Positions 8,510-18,236 of a DNA stretch of 64,000 bases are shown piece after piece. Location of the stretch: contig JAILCX010000089.1 of assembly GCA_024690205.1 (NCBI GenBank), positions 27,112 through 91,111 on the forward strand, given 5' to 3'. A model generated the notes under the pieces. That model was not told where the DNA came from, made no database searches, and saw only the letters and a list, made by a program, of their open reading frames with translations. Source of the DNA: Lachnospiraceae bacterium. GTDB lineage: Bacteria > Bacillota > Clostridia > Lachnospirales > Lachnospiraceae. Position 1 is the first letter of the stretch. The number at the start of each line of letters is the position of its first letter. Made by a program: the position numbers and the translations under genes.

Positions 8510-8951
8510 GCTTCCCCGGTTTTTAAAATTTGCGATGTCTTCGGGAACTTCCGCGCTTATAGATATGGGCGTTTTTTCTTTTGTCTGCTTCCTTTTAAGG
8601 GACAAAGGACTGGGGCCCGTCTACCTTACCGTCGCAACGGTTACGGCAAGGCTTATTTCAGCATCGTTTAACTATACCGTTAATTATCTGCTTGTATTTA
8701 AGTCAAAGGAGACGGTTTTAAGCACACTTCCCAAGTATGCGGTAAATTCCGCATGCATCATGTGCGCAAGCTCGTTCCTTGTAAGCACCATTCATCCGCT
8801 TGTGAGCAAAGGGCATCCATTTATTGCAGCTAATGAACTGTGCGTTAAAATACCGGTTGACATAACTTTGTTTTTCATAAACTACCTGATCCAGAGCCGC
8901 CTTATCTACAAGGCCCCCAAAACCCAAATGGACCCTAGGGGACGGGGTTAG
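8499..8951 (+). CDS. GtrA-family membrane protein
   Basis: About 150 residues with four predicted membrane helices. The N-terminal FLKFAMSSGTSALIDMGVF and the central SASFNYTVNYLLVFKSKE are typical of GtrA. GtrA-like proteins are thought to flip polyprenyl-phosphate-linked sugars across the membrane to a GT-C glycosyltransferase. The ATG at 8499 has GTGGGAGGAG upstream and lies inside the last codons of the GT-C-like gene. Substrate sugar is unknown. Confidence 0.82.
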   Translation: MRIKLPRFLKFAMSSGTSALIDMGVFSFVCFLLRDKGLGPVYLTVATVTARLISASFNYTVNYLLVFKSKETVLSTLPKYAVNSACIMCASSFLVSTIHPLVSKGHPFIAANELCVKIPVDITLFFINYLIQSRLIYKAPKTQMDPRGRG

Positions 8952-9001
8952 AGGTTCATAGCGGACCGGAAAACCGACGCAGTAAGATAGGAAAAAACCA
9001 G

Positions 9002-9580
9002 ATGAATCTAAGGATCGACAATACGAATATCAGTGCCGAAAAAGCAACCGCAATGATAAAGGATCGCTTTAACCTTAAGGACAAGGGGATAAATGAAATG
9101 AAGAACATGATAAAGCTTGAGGAGGTTCAGACGGATGAGCTTCCTCTGGTTCATAAAATGCAGGTGGAAAGCTTCATGCCTTTGTACGAAAAGTATCATG
9201 ATGAGGGCTCGCCTGCCATAGAAACACTCGAAAGGATACAGAAAAGAGCGCAAAGACCGAACCGGAAATACTTTTTCATCGTGTATAACGGAGCCAGGGT
9301 CGGGGTTATCAATCTCGGACATAACGATCCCGATGAAAAGAAGGTATCTTTCATAAGCCCCATCTTTATCCTGCCTAAGTATCAGGACCGCGGGATAGGC
9401 TATGCAACTATCATGAAATCATTCGAATTGTATCCCGAGGTAGATACATGGAAACTCGATACCATTTTGCAGGAACCCGGGAACTGTCATCTTTATGAAA
9501 AATGCGGGTTTAAAAGGGTCGGGGAAGAGCATCCCGTAAATGATGCCATGACTCTCATAGATTACGAGTATAAAAGATAA
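9002..9580 (+). CDS. GNAT-family N-acetyltransferase
   Basis: A 192-residue acetyltransferase of the GCN5-related fold. The core starts near residue 36 (MIKLEEVQTDELPLVHKMQV). FILPKYQDRGIGYATIMKSFE is the acetyl-CoA pyrophosphate-binding motif (R/Q-x-x-G-x-G/A), and NCHLYEKCGFKRVGEE is the usual C-terminal segment. The first 35 residues are an extra N-terminal stretch; an internal ATG near 9098 would give a core-only protein, but GATAGGA upstream of 9002 supports the longer form. Substrate unknown. It stands alone between the GtrA gene and the butyrate operon. Confidence 0.8.
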   Translation: MNLRIDNTNISAEKATAMIKDRFNLKDKGINEMKNMIKLEEVQTDELPLVHKMQVESFMPLYEKYHDEGSPAIETLERIQKRAQRPNRKYFFIVYNGARVGVINLGHNDPDEKKVSFISPIFILPKYQDRGIGYATIMKSFELYPEVDTWKLDTILQEPGNCHLYEKCGFKRVGEEHPVNDAMTLIDYEYKR

Positions 9581-9601
9581 TAAAAGCATACGTTATTATA
9601 A

Positions 9602-9630
9602 TTGTAATAGCGTTTCTACTATGATATAAT
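9602..9630 (+). promoter_or_regulatory. Promoter of the butyrate operon
   Basis: TTGTAA (9602-9607), 17 bases and a perfect TATAAT (9625-9630). Initiation would leave a leader of about 108 bases before thl. I see no obvious riboswitch in that leader. Confidence 0.75.
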
Positions 9631-9745
9631 AAACAATGCGCATGACAAAATTTTAACAAACATTCTTTTGCAGTCGAGAAACGTTGATTTTCAAGGCTTT
9701 TGGCTGCAGGACAATGATCACAAAGAGATATGGAGGGAACTAAAA

Positions 9746-10942
9746 ATGAGTAGAAATGTAGTGATTGCAAGCGCATGCCGTACAGCTATAGGCACAATGG
9801 GCGGTTCGCTTTCGACAACTCCCGCAGCGGAGCTCGGAGCCATCGTTATCAAAGAAGCAGTAAAGAGAGCGGGAATCAAACCCGAAGATGTTGAACATGT
9901 TTACATGGGATGCGTTATACAGGCAGGTCTCGGACAGAATGTTGCACGTCAGGCTTCATTAAAGGCAGGACTTCCCATCGAGACACCCGCCGTTACATCA
10001 AACGTTGTCTGCGGTTCAGGTCTTAACTGTGTTAACCAGGCAGCACAGATGATCATGGCAGGAGATGCTGATGTTGTAGTTGCTGGTGGTATGGAGAACA
10101 TGTCAATGGCTCCTTTCGCACTTCCCAACGGACGTTACGGATACAGAATGACATGGCCCAGCCAGTCAAAGGGTGCGTTGGTAGATACAATGGTCAACGA
10201 TGCACTTTGGGATGCATTCAATGATTATCACATGATCACAACTGCAGATAATGTAGCTAAGCAGTGGAATCTTACAAGAGAAGAGCTCGATGAGTTCGCA
10301 TTAAAGAGTCAGCAGAAGGCTTGTGCCGCTATCGAAAACGGTGCTTTCAAAGCCGAGATCGTTCCCGTAGAAATAAAGAAAAAGAAAGAGACAGTTGTAT
10401 TTGACACTGATGAAGGCCCCAGAGCAGGATCTACCATCGAAGGATTACAGAAGCTTAAGCCCCTTAATCCCGACGGAGTGGTAACTGCAGGTAATGCTTC
10501 AGGAATCAATGACGGTGCTGCCGCACTCGTTATAATGTCCGAAGAAAAGGCCAAGGAACTCGGTGTTAAGCCTATGGCTAAGTTCGTAGCCGGAGCTTTG
10601 GCAGGTGTTGATCCTTCCATCATGGGTATCGGACCTGTTGCAGCAACAAAGAAGGCTATGGCTAAGGCCAACTACAAGATCGAAGATTTCGATATCATCG
10701 AGGCAAACGAGGCTTTCGCAGCTCAGTCGGTTGCAGTAGGAAAGGATCTCGGAATCGATGTTGACAAGCAGCTTAATCCCAACGGAGGAGCTATCGCATT
10801 AGGACATCCCGTAGGAGCTTCAGGAGCAAGAATCCTCGTAACACTGCTTCACGAGATGCAGGCAAAGGGTGCCAAGAAAGGTCTTGCAACTCTTTGTATC
10901 GGTGGTGGAATGGGTTGTGCTACCATCGTTGAAATGGACTAA
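9746..10942 (+). CDS. thl: Acetyl-CoA C-acetyltransferase (thiolase)
   Basis: Condenses two acetyl-CoA to acetoacetyl-CoA, the entry step of butyrate synthesis. It is a 398-residue thiolase. [16 protein letters not shown] holds the acyl-accepting Cys, [15 protein letters not shown] precedes it, [13 protein letters not shown] carries the catalytic His, and [13 protein letters not shown] carries the second Cys. The start is ATG 9746 behind GGAGGGAAC; the frame is open back to 9668 without a second ribosome site. It is the first gene of a six-gene operon with 15-35 base gaps and a uniform, highly biased codon choice that suggests strong expression. Confidence 0.96.
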   Translation: MSRNVVIASACRTAIGTMGGSLSTTPAAELGAIVIKEAVKRAGIKPEDVEHVYMGCVIQAGLGQNVARQASLKAGLPIETPAVTSNVVCGSGLNCVNQAAQMIMAGDADVVVAGGMENMSMAPFALPNGRYGYRMTWPSQSKGALVDTMVNDALWDAFNDYHMITTADNVAKQWNLTREELDEFALKSQQKACAAIENGAFKAEIVPVEIKKKKETVVFDTDEGPRAGSTIEGLQKLKPLNPDGVVTAGNASGINDGAAALVIMSEEKAKELGVKPMAKFVAGALAGVDPSIMGIGPVAATKKAMAKANYKIEDFDIIEANEAFAAQSVAVGKDLGIDVDKQLNPNGGAIALGHPVGASGARILVTLLHEMQAKGAKKGLATLCIGGGMGCATIVEMD

Positions 10943-10969
10943 TGCAAATATATAAATAAGGAGACAAAA

Positions 10970-11800
10970 ATGGAATTTGTTTTATATGAAGTTGAAGGTG
11001 CCGTTGGTATCATCACCATCAACAGAGAAAAGGCATTAAATGCTCTTAATTCACAGGTCCTTGATGAACTTAATGCTACACTTGATGCTGTAGACCTTCA
11101 GAACGTAAGATGCCTCATCTTAACAGGCGCAGGCGAAAAGAGTTTCGTTGCAGGTGCCGACATAGGAGAGATGAGCGCTCTTACAAAGGCAGAAGGTGAA
11201 GCTTTCGGAAAGAAGGGTAATGATGTATTCCGTAAGCTCGAGACATTCCCCATCCCCGTTATCGCAGCCGTTAACGGATTTGCACTCGGCGGAGGATGCG
11301 AGATCTCAATGAGCTGTGACATCAGGATCTGTTCAGAGAACGCAGTATTCGGTCAGCCTGAGGTGGGTCTTGGAATCACACCCGGATTTGGCGGAACACA
11401 GCGTCTTGCAAGACTTGTCAGCCCCGGAATGGCTAAGCAGATGATCTATACAGCCCGCAATATCAAGGCTGATGAAGCTTACAGGATCGGACTTGTTAAC
11501 CAGGTTGTTAAGGCTGAAGTTAACGAAGCCGGCGAAGTTACCGTAAGCGCAAAGGATGCTCTTATTGCAGCGGCAAAGAAGATGGCTTCAGGGATCGCAC
11601 AGCAGGCTCCCATCGCTGTACGTAACTGCAAGAAGGCTATCAACGACGGACTTCAGGTTGATATGGACAAAGCTATAGTTATAGAAGAAAAACTCTTCGG
11701 TGACTGCTTTGAGACAGAAGACCAGAAGGCCGGAATGGGCAACTTCCTTGAAAAAGATAAGGAAAAGAAATTAAAGGTAGTTCCTTTCCAGAACAAATAA
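10970..11800 (+). CDS. crt: Crotonase / 3-hydroxybutyryl-CoA dehydratase
   Basis: Dehydrates 3-hydroxybutyryl-CoA to crotonyl-CoA, third step of the pathway. It has the crotonase fold: FVAGADIGEM forms one half of the CoA oxyanion hole, ALGGGCEISMSCD the other, and the two catalytic Glu fall in CEISMSCD and QPEVGLGITPGFGGTQRL. Length 276, slightly longer than the usual 260; a short insertion around VVKAEVNEAGEVTVSAKDA accounts for it. AAGGAG precedes the ATG. It lies 27 bases after thl. Confidence 0.95.
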   Translation: MEFVLYEVEGAVGIITINREKALNALNSQVLDELNATLDAVDLQNVRCLILTGAGEKSFVAGADIGEMSALTKAEGEAFGKKGNDVFRKLETFPIPVIAAVNGFALGGGCEISMSCDIRICSENAVFGQPEVGLGITPGFGGTQRLARLVSPGMAKQMIYTARNIKADEAYRIGLVNQVVKAEVNEAGEVTVSAKDALIAAAKKMASGIAQQAPIAVRNCKKAINDGLQVDMDKAIVIEEKLFGDCFETEDQKAGMGNFLEKDKEKKLKVVPFQNK

Positions 11801-11822
11801 ATCATTTATAAGGAGAAAAGAT

Positions 11823-12695
11823 ATGAAAGTTGGAGTAATAGGCGCAGGAACAATGGGTTCCGGAATCGCACAGGCATTTGCACAGTGTGATAAGGTTGAT
11901 ACCGTATACCTTTGCGATATCAAGCAGGAGTTTGCTGACGGTGGTAAGGCTAAGGTTCAGAAGTCTATGGATAAGCTCGTTTCAAAGGGCAAGAAGACTC
12001 AGGAAGAAGCTGATGCCATCATGGCTAAGTTCAAGACAGGTCTTAATGACATCTGTACGGATGCTGACCTCATCGTAGAAGCAGCATTGGAAGTTATGGA
12101 TATAAAGAAGGAATGCTTTAAGAATCTCATGGAGAACATCGTAAAGAATCCCGATTGTATCTATGCATCAAACACATCATCTCTTTCAATCACAGAGATC
12201 GGTGCAGGACTTCCCAAGCCCGTTGTTGGAATGCACTTCTTCAATCCCGCACCCGTAATGAAACTCATCGAGGTTATCGCAGGTGCAAACACGCCCGATG
12301 ACGTTGTTAAAAAGGTTATCGAGATCTCAGAAGATCTCGGAAAGACACCCGTTAAGGTTAACGAGGCTCCCGGGTTCGTTGTTAACAGGATTCTTATTCC
12401 CCTTATCAACGAAGGTATCTTCGTTTACTCAGAGGGTATCTCTGATATCGAGGGTATCGACTCAGCAATGAAGCTCGGTGCCAATCATCCCATGGGACCT
12501 TTGGAGTTGGGTGATTACGTAGGACTTGATATCGTACTTGCCATCATGGATGTTCTTTACAAGGAAACAGGCGACTCTAAGTACAGAGCATGCCCTCTCC
12601 TTCGTAAGATGGTACGTGCAAAGAAGCTCGGCGTTAAGACCGGTATCGGTTTCTACAACTACGCTGACGGTGGCAAGGTGCCTACTGACAAGTGA
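11823..12695 (+). CDS. hbd: 3-hydroxybutyryl-CoA dehydrogenase
   Basis: Reduces acetoacetyl-CoA to (S)-3-hydroxybutyryl-CoA, the step between thl and crt. It is a 290-residue single-domain enzyme. GVIGAGTMGSGIAQAFA is the NAD(P) loop. NTSSLSITEI and GMHFFNPAPVMKLIEVI contain the catalytic Ser and His, and EAPGFVVNRIL leads into the C-terminal dimerisation domain. AAGGAG lies directly before the ATG. Confidence 0.96.
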   Translation: MKVGVIGAGTMGSGIAQAFAQCDKVDTVYLCDIKQEFADGGKAKVQKSMDKLVSKGKKTQEEADAIMAKFKTGLNDICTDADLIVEAALEVMDIKKECFKNLMENIVKNPDCIYASNTSSLSITEIGAGLPKPVVGMHFFNPAPVMKLIEVIAGANTPDDVVKKVIEISEDLGKTPVKVNEAPGFVVNRILIPLINEGIFVYSEGISDIEGIDSAMKLGANHPMGPLELGDYVGLDIVLAIMDVLYKETGDSKYRACPLLRKMVRAKKLGVKTGIGFYNYADGGKVPTDK

Positions 12696-12730
12696 TCATA
12701 ATTATTTAAATATATGGAGGAACGATAATC

Positions 12731-13897
12731 ATGGATTTTACTTTACCCAAAGAACATGAGATGGCGAGACAGCTTTTTAAGGATTTCGCCGAGACTGAAG
12801 TAAAGCCGCTTGCACAGGAGATCGATGAGGAGCACAGATTCCCCAGAGAGACAGTAGACAAGATGGCAAAGTACGGCTTCATGGGTATTCCCGTACCCAA
12901 GGAGTACGGCGGACAGGGTTGTGACACACTTACATATGCTATGTGTGTTGAGGAACTGTCAAAAGTTTGCGGTACTACAGGTGTTATAGTTTCAGCTCAT
13001 ACATCACTTTGTGTTGATCCCATCCTTACATTCGGTACGGAAGAGCAGAAGCAGAAGTACGTAGTTCCCCTTGCAAAGGGCGAAAAGCTCGGAGCATTCG
13101 GACTTACAGAGCCCGGTGCAGGAACAGACGCTCAGGGTCAGCAGACCAAGGCCGTATTAGACGGTGACGAGTGGGTACTTAACGGATCTAAGTGCTTCAT
13201 CACTAACGGTAAGGAAGCTGACATATATGTCATTTTTGCAGTTACCGGAAAGATCGAAAAGCGCGGTAAGATGATGAAGGAGATCTCAGCATTCATCGTT
13301 GAAAAGGGAACACCCGGATTCACATTCGGAACCAAGGAAAACAAGATGGGTATCTGCGGTTCTTCAACTTACGAGCTTATCTTCACGGATTGCCGTATCC
13401 CCAAAGAGAATCTTTTGGGACAGCAGGGTAAGGGCTTCAACATTGCCATGCATACCCTTGACGGCGGACGTATCGGTATCGCTTCACAGGCTCTCGGACT
13501 TGCAGAGGGCGCTCTTGAAACAACTATCAACTACGTTAAAGAGCGTAAGCAGTTCGGTAAGTCTATCGGAGCTTTCCAGAATACTCAGTTCCAGCTTGCT
13601 GACATGGCTACCAAGGTTGAGGCAGCCAAGCTCCTTGTTTATAAGGCAGCAAGAAAGAAGGATGAATATAAGGCTAATCCCAAGGTTTCTTATTCGTTCG
13701 AAGCAGCTCAGGCTAAGCTCTATGCCGCTGAAGTAGCTATGGAAGTTACTACAAAGGCAGTTCAGCTCCACGGTGGTTACGGTTACATCAAGGAGTACGA
13801 CGTAGAGAGAATGATGCGTGACGCTAAGATCACAGAGATCTATGAAGGAACCAGTGAAGTTCAGAGAATGGTTATCTCTGCTCAACTGTTGAAGTAG
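12731..13897 (+). CDS. bcd: Butyryl-CoA dehydrogenase
   Basis: Reduces crotonyl-CoA to butyryl-CoA. With EtfAB it bifurcates electrons from NADH to crotonyl-CoA and ferredoxin, an energy-conserving step of clostridial butyrate formers. It is an acyl-CoA dehydrogenase of 388 residues. GAFGLTEPGAGTDAQGQ and CFITNGKEAD bind FAD and substrate. QLHGGYGYIKEYDVERMMRDAKITEIYEGTSE, given here only as landmarks QLHGGYGYI and ITEIYEGTSE, holds the catalytic Glu. TATGGAGGAACG precedes the start. Confidence 0.96.
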   Translation: MDFTLPKEHEMARQLFKDFAETEVKPLAQEIDEEHRFPRETVDKMAKYGFMGIPVPKEYGGQGCDTLTYAMCVEELSKVCGTTGVIVSAHTSLCVDPILTFGTEEQKQKYVVPLAKGEKLGAFGLTEPGAGTDAQGQQTKAVLDGDEWVLNGSKCFITNGKEADIYVIFAVTGKIEKRGKMMKEISAFIVEKGTPGFTFGTKENKMGICGSSTYELIFTDCRIPKENLLGQQGKGFNIAMHTLDGGRIGIASQALGLAEGALETTINYVKERKQFGKSIGAFQNTQFQLADMATKVEAAKLLVYKAARKKDEYKANPKVSYSFEAAQAKLYAAEVAMEVTTKAVQLHGGYGYIKEYDVERMMRDAKITEIYEGTSEVQRMVISAQLLK

Positions 13898-13911
13898 GAG
13901 GAATTGACACA

Positions 13912-14697
13912 ATGAAAGTTATCGTTTGTATAAAGCAGGTACCTGATACAAAGGGTGGAGTTAAGTTCAATCCCGATGGTACACTGGACAGAGGTGCAAT
14001 GCTTGCCATCATGAATCCCGATGACAAGGCAGGTCTTGAAGCTGCGTTAAGGCTTAAGGACCAGTATGGTGCAGAGGTTACCGTACTTACAATGGGACTT
14101 CCCAAGGCTGCTGACGTTCTTCGTGAAGCGATCGCCATGGGAGCAGACAAGGGAATCCTTGTTACAGACAGAGTTTTGGGTGGTGCCGACACATGGGCAA
14201 CATCTACGACCATCGCAGGTGCTATACGTAATCTTGATTATGATCTTATCATCACGGGTCGTCAGGCTATCGACGGAGATACAGCTCAGGTTGGTCCCCA
14301 GATCGCCGAGCACCTCAACATCCCCGTTATCTCTTATGCACAGGAGATCAAGGTAGATGGAGACAAGGTTACTGTTAAGCGTCAGTATGATGACAGATAT
14401 CACATGGTAGAGGCTAAGATGCCCTGCCTTATCACAGCTCTTTCAGAGCTTAACGAGCCCAGATATATGACTCCCGGCGGAATCTTTGATGCCGTTAAGG
14501 CAGATATCACAACATGGGGAAGAGCAGACCTTAAGGATGTTGATGATTCAAACCTCGGTCTTGCAGGCTCACCCACAAAGATCGCCAAGGCTTCCGACAA
14601 GGTAAGAAAGGGTGCCGGCGAAAAGGTTGTTCCCGAGTCACCCGAAGATGCAGTTAAGTACATCGTTGGAAAACTTTCTGAGAAGCACGTTATATAA
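13912..14697 (+). CDS. etfB: Electron transfer flavoprotein, beta subunit
   Basis: Forms the bifurcating EtfAB complex with the next gene product and serves Bcd. It starts VIVCIKQVPDTKGG. TGRQAIDGDTAQVGPQIAEHL is the signature region near residue 120, and MPCLITALSELNEPRYM follows. Length 261 is typical of bifurcating-type subunits. It begins 14 bases after bcd with AGGAGGAAT upstream. Confidence 0.95.
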   Translation: MKVIVCIKQVPDTKGGVKFNPDGTLDRGAMLAIMNPDDKAGLEAALRLKDQYGAEVTVLTMGLPKAADVLREAIAMGADKGILVTDRVLGGADTWATSTTIAGAIRNLDYDLIITGRQAIDGDTAQVGPQIAEHLNIPVISYAQEIKVDGDKVTVKRQYDDRYHMVEAKMPCLITALSELNEPRYMTPGGIFDAVKADITTWGRADLKDVDDSNLGLAGSPTKIAKASDKVRKGAGEKVVPESPEDAVKYIVGKLSEKHVI

Positions 14698-14715
14698 TCA
14701 TAGGAGGATAGAATA

Positions 14716-15768
14716 ATGCAGAATTTAGAAGAATATAAAGGCGTATTCGTCTTCGCTCAGCAGGTTGATAACGTTGTGAGCGGAATTGCATACGAATTAT
14801 TGGGAAAAGCCAAGGATCTTGCTGCTCCTTTAAATGCACAGGTTACCGCAGTCCTCATTGGTTCAGGCGTTAAGGATCAGTGCGACAAGCTTGCAGAGTA
14901 CGGCGCAGACAGAGTCATCCTTGTTGACGATCCCGAACTTAAAGATTACAGAACAGAGCCTTATGCACATGCACTTGCTTCTGTTATCAATGAATACAAG
15001 CCCGAGATCATGCTCGTTGGTGCTACGGCTATAGGTCGTGACCTTGGCCCTACGGTATCAGCAAGAGTTGCTACAGGTCTTACAGCAGACTGTACAGTAC
15101 TCGAGATCGGTGATTTCCCGCTTCAGCCCATCCCCGGAAAGGAAAGTGAACAGAAGCACAATCAGCTCCTTATGACACGTCCCGCTTTCGGTGGAAACAC
15201 GATCGCTACTATCGCATGTCCCAACAATCGTCCTCAGATGGCTACGGTTCGTCCCGGTGTTATGCAGAAGATCGATCCCATTAAGGGTGCTAAGGCTGAG
15301 ATCATTGAGTTCAATCCCGGATTCACACCCAACAACAAGTACGTTGAGATCAAGGAAGTCGTTAAGGCTGTATCGGATATCAAAGATATCATGGATGCCA
15401 AGATCCTTGTATCAGGCGGACGTGGAGTTGGTTCTCCCGAGAACTTCAAGATCCTTGAAGACCTCGCTGCAGCTATAGGCGGACAGGTAAGCTGCTCAAG
15501 AGCCGTTGTTGATTCAGGCTGGAAGCCCAAAGAGCTCCAGGTTGGTCAGACAGGTAAGACAGTTAGACCTAACGTTTACTTCGCTATCGGTATCTCAGGT
15601 GCCATCCAGCACGTTGCAGGTATGGAAGAGTCAGACATCATCATCGCTATCAACAAGGATGAGGATGCTCCCATCTTCGATGTTGCAGATTTCGGTGTTG
15701 TAGGAGATCTCAATAAGATCGTTCCCCAGCTTACAGAGTCTATTAAGGCAGAGCTTGCAAAGAAGTAA
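14716..15768 (+). CDS. etfA: Electron transfer flavoprotein, alpha subunit
   Basis: Partner of EtfB; carries the mobile FAD. The C-terminal FAD domain shows LVSGGRGVGSPENF, SRAVVDSGW, QVGQTGKTVRPNVYFAIGIS, SGAIQHVAGM and INKDEDAPIFDVADFGVVGD, all standard for EtfA. Length 350. There is no N-terminal ferredoxin extension, so electrons must leave to a separate ferredoxin. It is the last gene of the operon, followed within 25 bases by a strong terminator. No butyrate kinase or butyryl-CoA:acetate CoA-transferase is in the window, so the final step lies elsewhere. Confidence 0.95.
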   Translation: MQNLEEYKGVFVFAQQVDNVVSGIAYELLGKAKDLAAPLNAQVTAVLIGSGVKDQCDKLAEYGADRVILVDDPELKDYRTEPYAHALASVINEYKPEIMLVGATAIGRDLGPTVSARVATGLTADCTVLEIGDFPLQPIPGKESEQKHNQLLMTRPAFGGNTIATIACPNNRPQMATVRPGVMQKIDPIKGAKAEIIEFNPGFTPNNKYVEIKEVVKAVSDIKDIMDAKILVSGGRGVGSPENFKILEDLAAAIGGQVSCSRAVVDSGWKPKELQVGQTGKTVRPNVYFAIGISGAIQHVAGMEESDIIIAINKDEDAPIFDVADFGVVGDLNKIVPQLTESIKAELAKK

Positions 15769-15790
15769 AATATCGCTTTAAAGATCATCA

Positions 15791-15824
15791 AAGTCCTCCG
15801 CTTTTTGCGGGGGACTTTTTTGCG
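15791..15824 (+). terminator. Rho-independent terminator of the butyrate operon
   Basis: AAGTCCTCCGC pairs with GCGGGGGACTT (one T-G wobble) around a TTTTT loop, followed by a run of T. It sits 22 bases after the etfA stop. Confidence 0.9.
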
Positions 15825-15872
15825 CAAAAATATAAGAAATAGATGCCCCAATATGATAAAATATAAAAGGTC

Positions 15873-17123
15873 ATGAAAGTATTGTTTCACAGGTACGGGA
15901 GTATCGTTGAACCCGATATTCTTGCAGCATTTGATCAACTTAATATCGAAGTCATAAAAGACGAGATGGAGATAGAGCAAAAGAACATAGATCCCGAAGT
16001 CAGGATCTCGACCCTTGCCGAACTGATCCTCGAAAACAGACCGGATTTTGTCTTTACGATCAACTTCTTTCCCTATATCTCCGAGATATGCGAAAAACTG
16101 AATGTACTGTATGCCGCGTTGAGCGTGGACTGCCCGGTCCTTGAGATCTATTCAGAGGCGATAAGGAATAAATGTAACCGTATATTCCTTTTCGATTATG
16201 CACAGTACGAATCGGTCGTAAACGAAAACCCTGAGGGGATATTCTACCTTCCGCTTGCGTCAAACACAGATCGCTGGGATGCGATAGATGTTCCAAAGGA
16301 TCAGGATGGCAGGATACTATATAAATACAATGTTTCGTTCATAGGTTCTTTATATACCGAAAAATCTCCTTTAAGGAGAGCAAAGCTTTCGGATCTTAAC
16401 AGCGGCTATATAGACGGAGTCCTTGCGGGAGCAGGCAGGTTTACGGATCTTTCGCTTGTGGAGGAGGTCTTAAAGGCAAAGCCTGAGATAACAGGATTTT
16501 TAAAAGAAGGTCTTGGAGATGTTTGGAAAAGGTTCGATATAGGCCCTGCCGTTATAGATGTGGATGAATATGTTTCGATCATGCAGGTGCTTGGGTTTGA
16601 ACTTACTGCAAGGGACAGGATCAGCCTTTTAAGATCGATCGCTTCATTGCAGAGCAATTCAGCCCTTATCGGTGATAAAACAAGGTACCTAAAAGATGCT
16701 GATGATTCGCTGCTTTGCGTTTTTACAAGGTCTGATGCCCGGGATATTTCGGGATCCGTTTCGATACACGGCGGAGTATCGACCCACGATGAGATGCCGC
16801 GTGTGTTTAAGCAGTCAAAGATAAACCTTAATCCCACGATGCGCTGCATAAAGACGGGCCTTCCGCAAAGGATATGGGATATCATGGGATGCGGCGGATT
16901 ACTCCTTACGAATTATCAATCTGAGATCCCGGAGTATTTTGAGATCGGAGAGGATCTTCTTTGTTACGAAAACGAAAAGGACTGCAGGGAGCTTATCGCG
17001 TATTTCCTCGAGCATGATACGGAGCGTGAAGCTATCGCCAAAAGCGGATACGACAAAGTCAAAGCTCTTCATACTTATGTTGTCCGCATGGCGCAGATGA
17101 TAAATAAGATTTATCCGGAATGA
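15873..17123 (+). CDS. CgeB-like glycosyltransferase (DUF3880 + family-1 type domain)
   Basis: 416 residues. The N-terminal part (KVLFHRYGSIVEPDILAAF, then PDFVFTINFFPYISEIC) matches the DUF3880 region. The C-terminal part (HDEMPRVFKQSKINLNPT, then GLPQRIWDIMGCGGLLLTNY) matches the glycosyl-transferase family found in CgeB-like spore-maturation proteins. Such enzymes are thought to decorate surface polymers, spore coat or flagellin. Neither a signal peptide nor a membrane segment is present, so it is cytoplasmic. It begins about 50 bases after the butyrate-operon terminator, with AAAAGG close to the ATG. No acceptor protein gene is nearby. Confidence 0.75.
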   Translation: MKVLFHRYGSIVEPDILAAFDQLNIEVIKDEMEIEQKNIDPEVRISTLAELILENRPDFVFTINFFPYISEICEKLNVLYAALSVDCPVLEIYSEAIRNKCNRIFLFDYAQYESVVNENPEGIFYLPLASNTDRWDAIDVPKDQDGRILYKYNVSFIGSLYTEKSPLRRAKLSDLNSGYIDGVLAGAGRFTDLSLVEEVLKAKPEITGFLKEGLGDVWKRFDIGPAVIDVDEYVSIMQVLGFELTARDRISLLRSIASLQSNSALIGDKTRYLKDADDSLLCVFTRSDARDISGSVSIHGGVSTHDEMPRVFKQSKINLNPTMRCIKTGLPQRIWDIMGCGGLLLTNYQSEIPEYFEIGEDLLCYENEKDCRELIAYFLEHDTEREAIAKSGYDKVKALHTYVVRMAQMINKIYPE

Positions 17124-17144
17124 CCGGATCAAAGGATAGGAAAA

Positions 17145-18236
17145 ATGTCAAAGAATATTTTGGAACACAACACAGTAGAACTTGATGAAAAGGATAACAG
17201 CCTGGTCATCATTGACCAGACGCTTCTTCCGGGAAGGATCGAGCTTATAAAGCTAAAAACCGCCGAGGAGATATGGGATGCGATATATCTTCTCAAGGTA
17301 AGGGGAGCACCTGCAATAGGTGTTGCCGCAGCCTACGGCCTTTATATCCTGTCTTTACAGGCTTTTGACAGGACAGGGGAGGACATTGATGCATTCCGGA
17401 GCGAGTTTATAAAGCAAAAGGATTATCTTAATTCATCACGTCCGACTGCCGTTAACCTTTCATGGGCATTAAACATGATGGATAAGGTGTGTACTGCTTC
17501 TTTGGCCGAAACAAAGAGCGTTGAAAAGACTTTAAAGGCACTTCGTGATGAATCGGTACGCATCCAGCAGGAAGATATAGATACCTGTAAAAAGATAGGT
17601 GAATACGGGCTTTCCCTCATAAAAAAGGGAGACGGTATTTTGACACACTGTAATGCAGGACAGCTTGCGACGAGCAAATACGGTACTGCAACGGCACCCA
17701 TATATCTGGGACTTGAAAAGGGATATGACCTTAAGGTCTTTGCGGATGAGACAAGGCCGCTTTTACAGGGTGCCAGACTTACATCCTTTGAACTTCAAAG
17801 CGCCGGGGTTGACGTGACGCTGATCTGTGATAACATGGCTTACTCGGTTATGAAAAAGGGACTTGTAAATGCCGTATTTGTCGGGTGTGACCGTGTGGCC
17901 GCAAACGGAGACGTTGCAAACAAGATAGGAACGGGCGGAGTGGCTACTTTGGCAAGGCGATTCGGAATCCCCTTTTACGTTTGTGCCCCGACATCGACCA
18001 TAGACCTTAACACCAAATGCGGTGACGATATTAAGATCGAGCAAAGACCCGACACGGAAGTCACCGAAATGTGGTATAAGGAGCGTATGGCACCCGAAGG
18101 AGTAAAGGTATTTAATCCTGCATTTGACGTAACGGATGCTGAATATGTAACGGCAATAATCACTGAATACGGAATAGCGAGGGCTCCTTATGAGACATCG
18201 CTGAGTGAGATAATAAAAAAGAAAAATGAACAATAA
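17145..18236 (+). CDS. mtnA: S-methyl-5-thioribose-1-phosphate isomerase
   Basis: Isomerises 5-methylthioribose 1-phosphate (or 5-deoxyribose 1-phosphate) to the ribulose form in the salvage of methylthioadenosine and 5'-deoxyadenosine. It is a 363-residue member of the MtnA/eIF2B fold. [13 protein letters not shown] is the substrate-binding loop. The catalytic Cys is in [17 protein letters not shown] and the catalytic Asp in [25 protein letters not shown] precedes the ATG. The final codons overlap yvcK. The rest of a methionine cycle (mtnK/W/X/B/D) is not nearby, but a class II aldolase 1.6 kb downstream suggests the shorter dihydroxyacetone-phosphate shunt. Confidence 0.93.
   Translation: MSKNILEHNTVELDEKDNSLVIIDQTLLPGRIELIKLKTAEEIWDAIYLLKVRGAPAIGVAAAYGLYILSLQAFDRTGEDIDAFRSEFIKQKDYLNSSRPTAVNLSWALNMMDKVCTASLAETKSVEKTLKALRDESVRIQQEDIDTCKKIGEYGLSLIKKGDGILTHCNAGQLATSKYGTATAPIYLGLEKGYDLKVFADETRPLLQGARLTSFELQSAGVDVTLICDNMAYSVMKKGLVNAVFVGCDRVAANGDVANKIGTGGVATLARRFGIPFYVCAPTSTIDLNTKCGDDIKIEQRPDTEVTEMWYKERMAPEGVKVFNPAFDVTDAEYVTAIITEYGIARAPYETSLSEIIKKKNEQ

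Noticed and set aside
9668..9745. Thiolase start at 9668
   Set aside because: The extra 26 residues do not match thiolases, and GGAGGGAAC points to ATG 9746.
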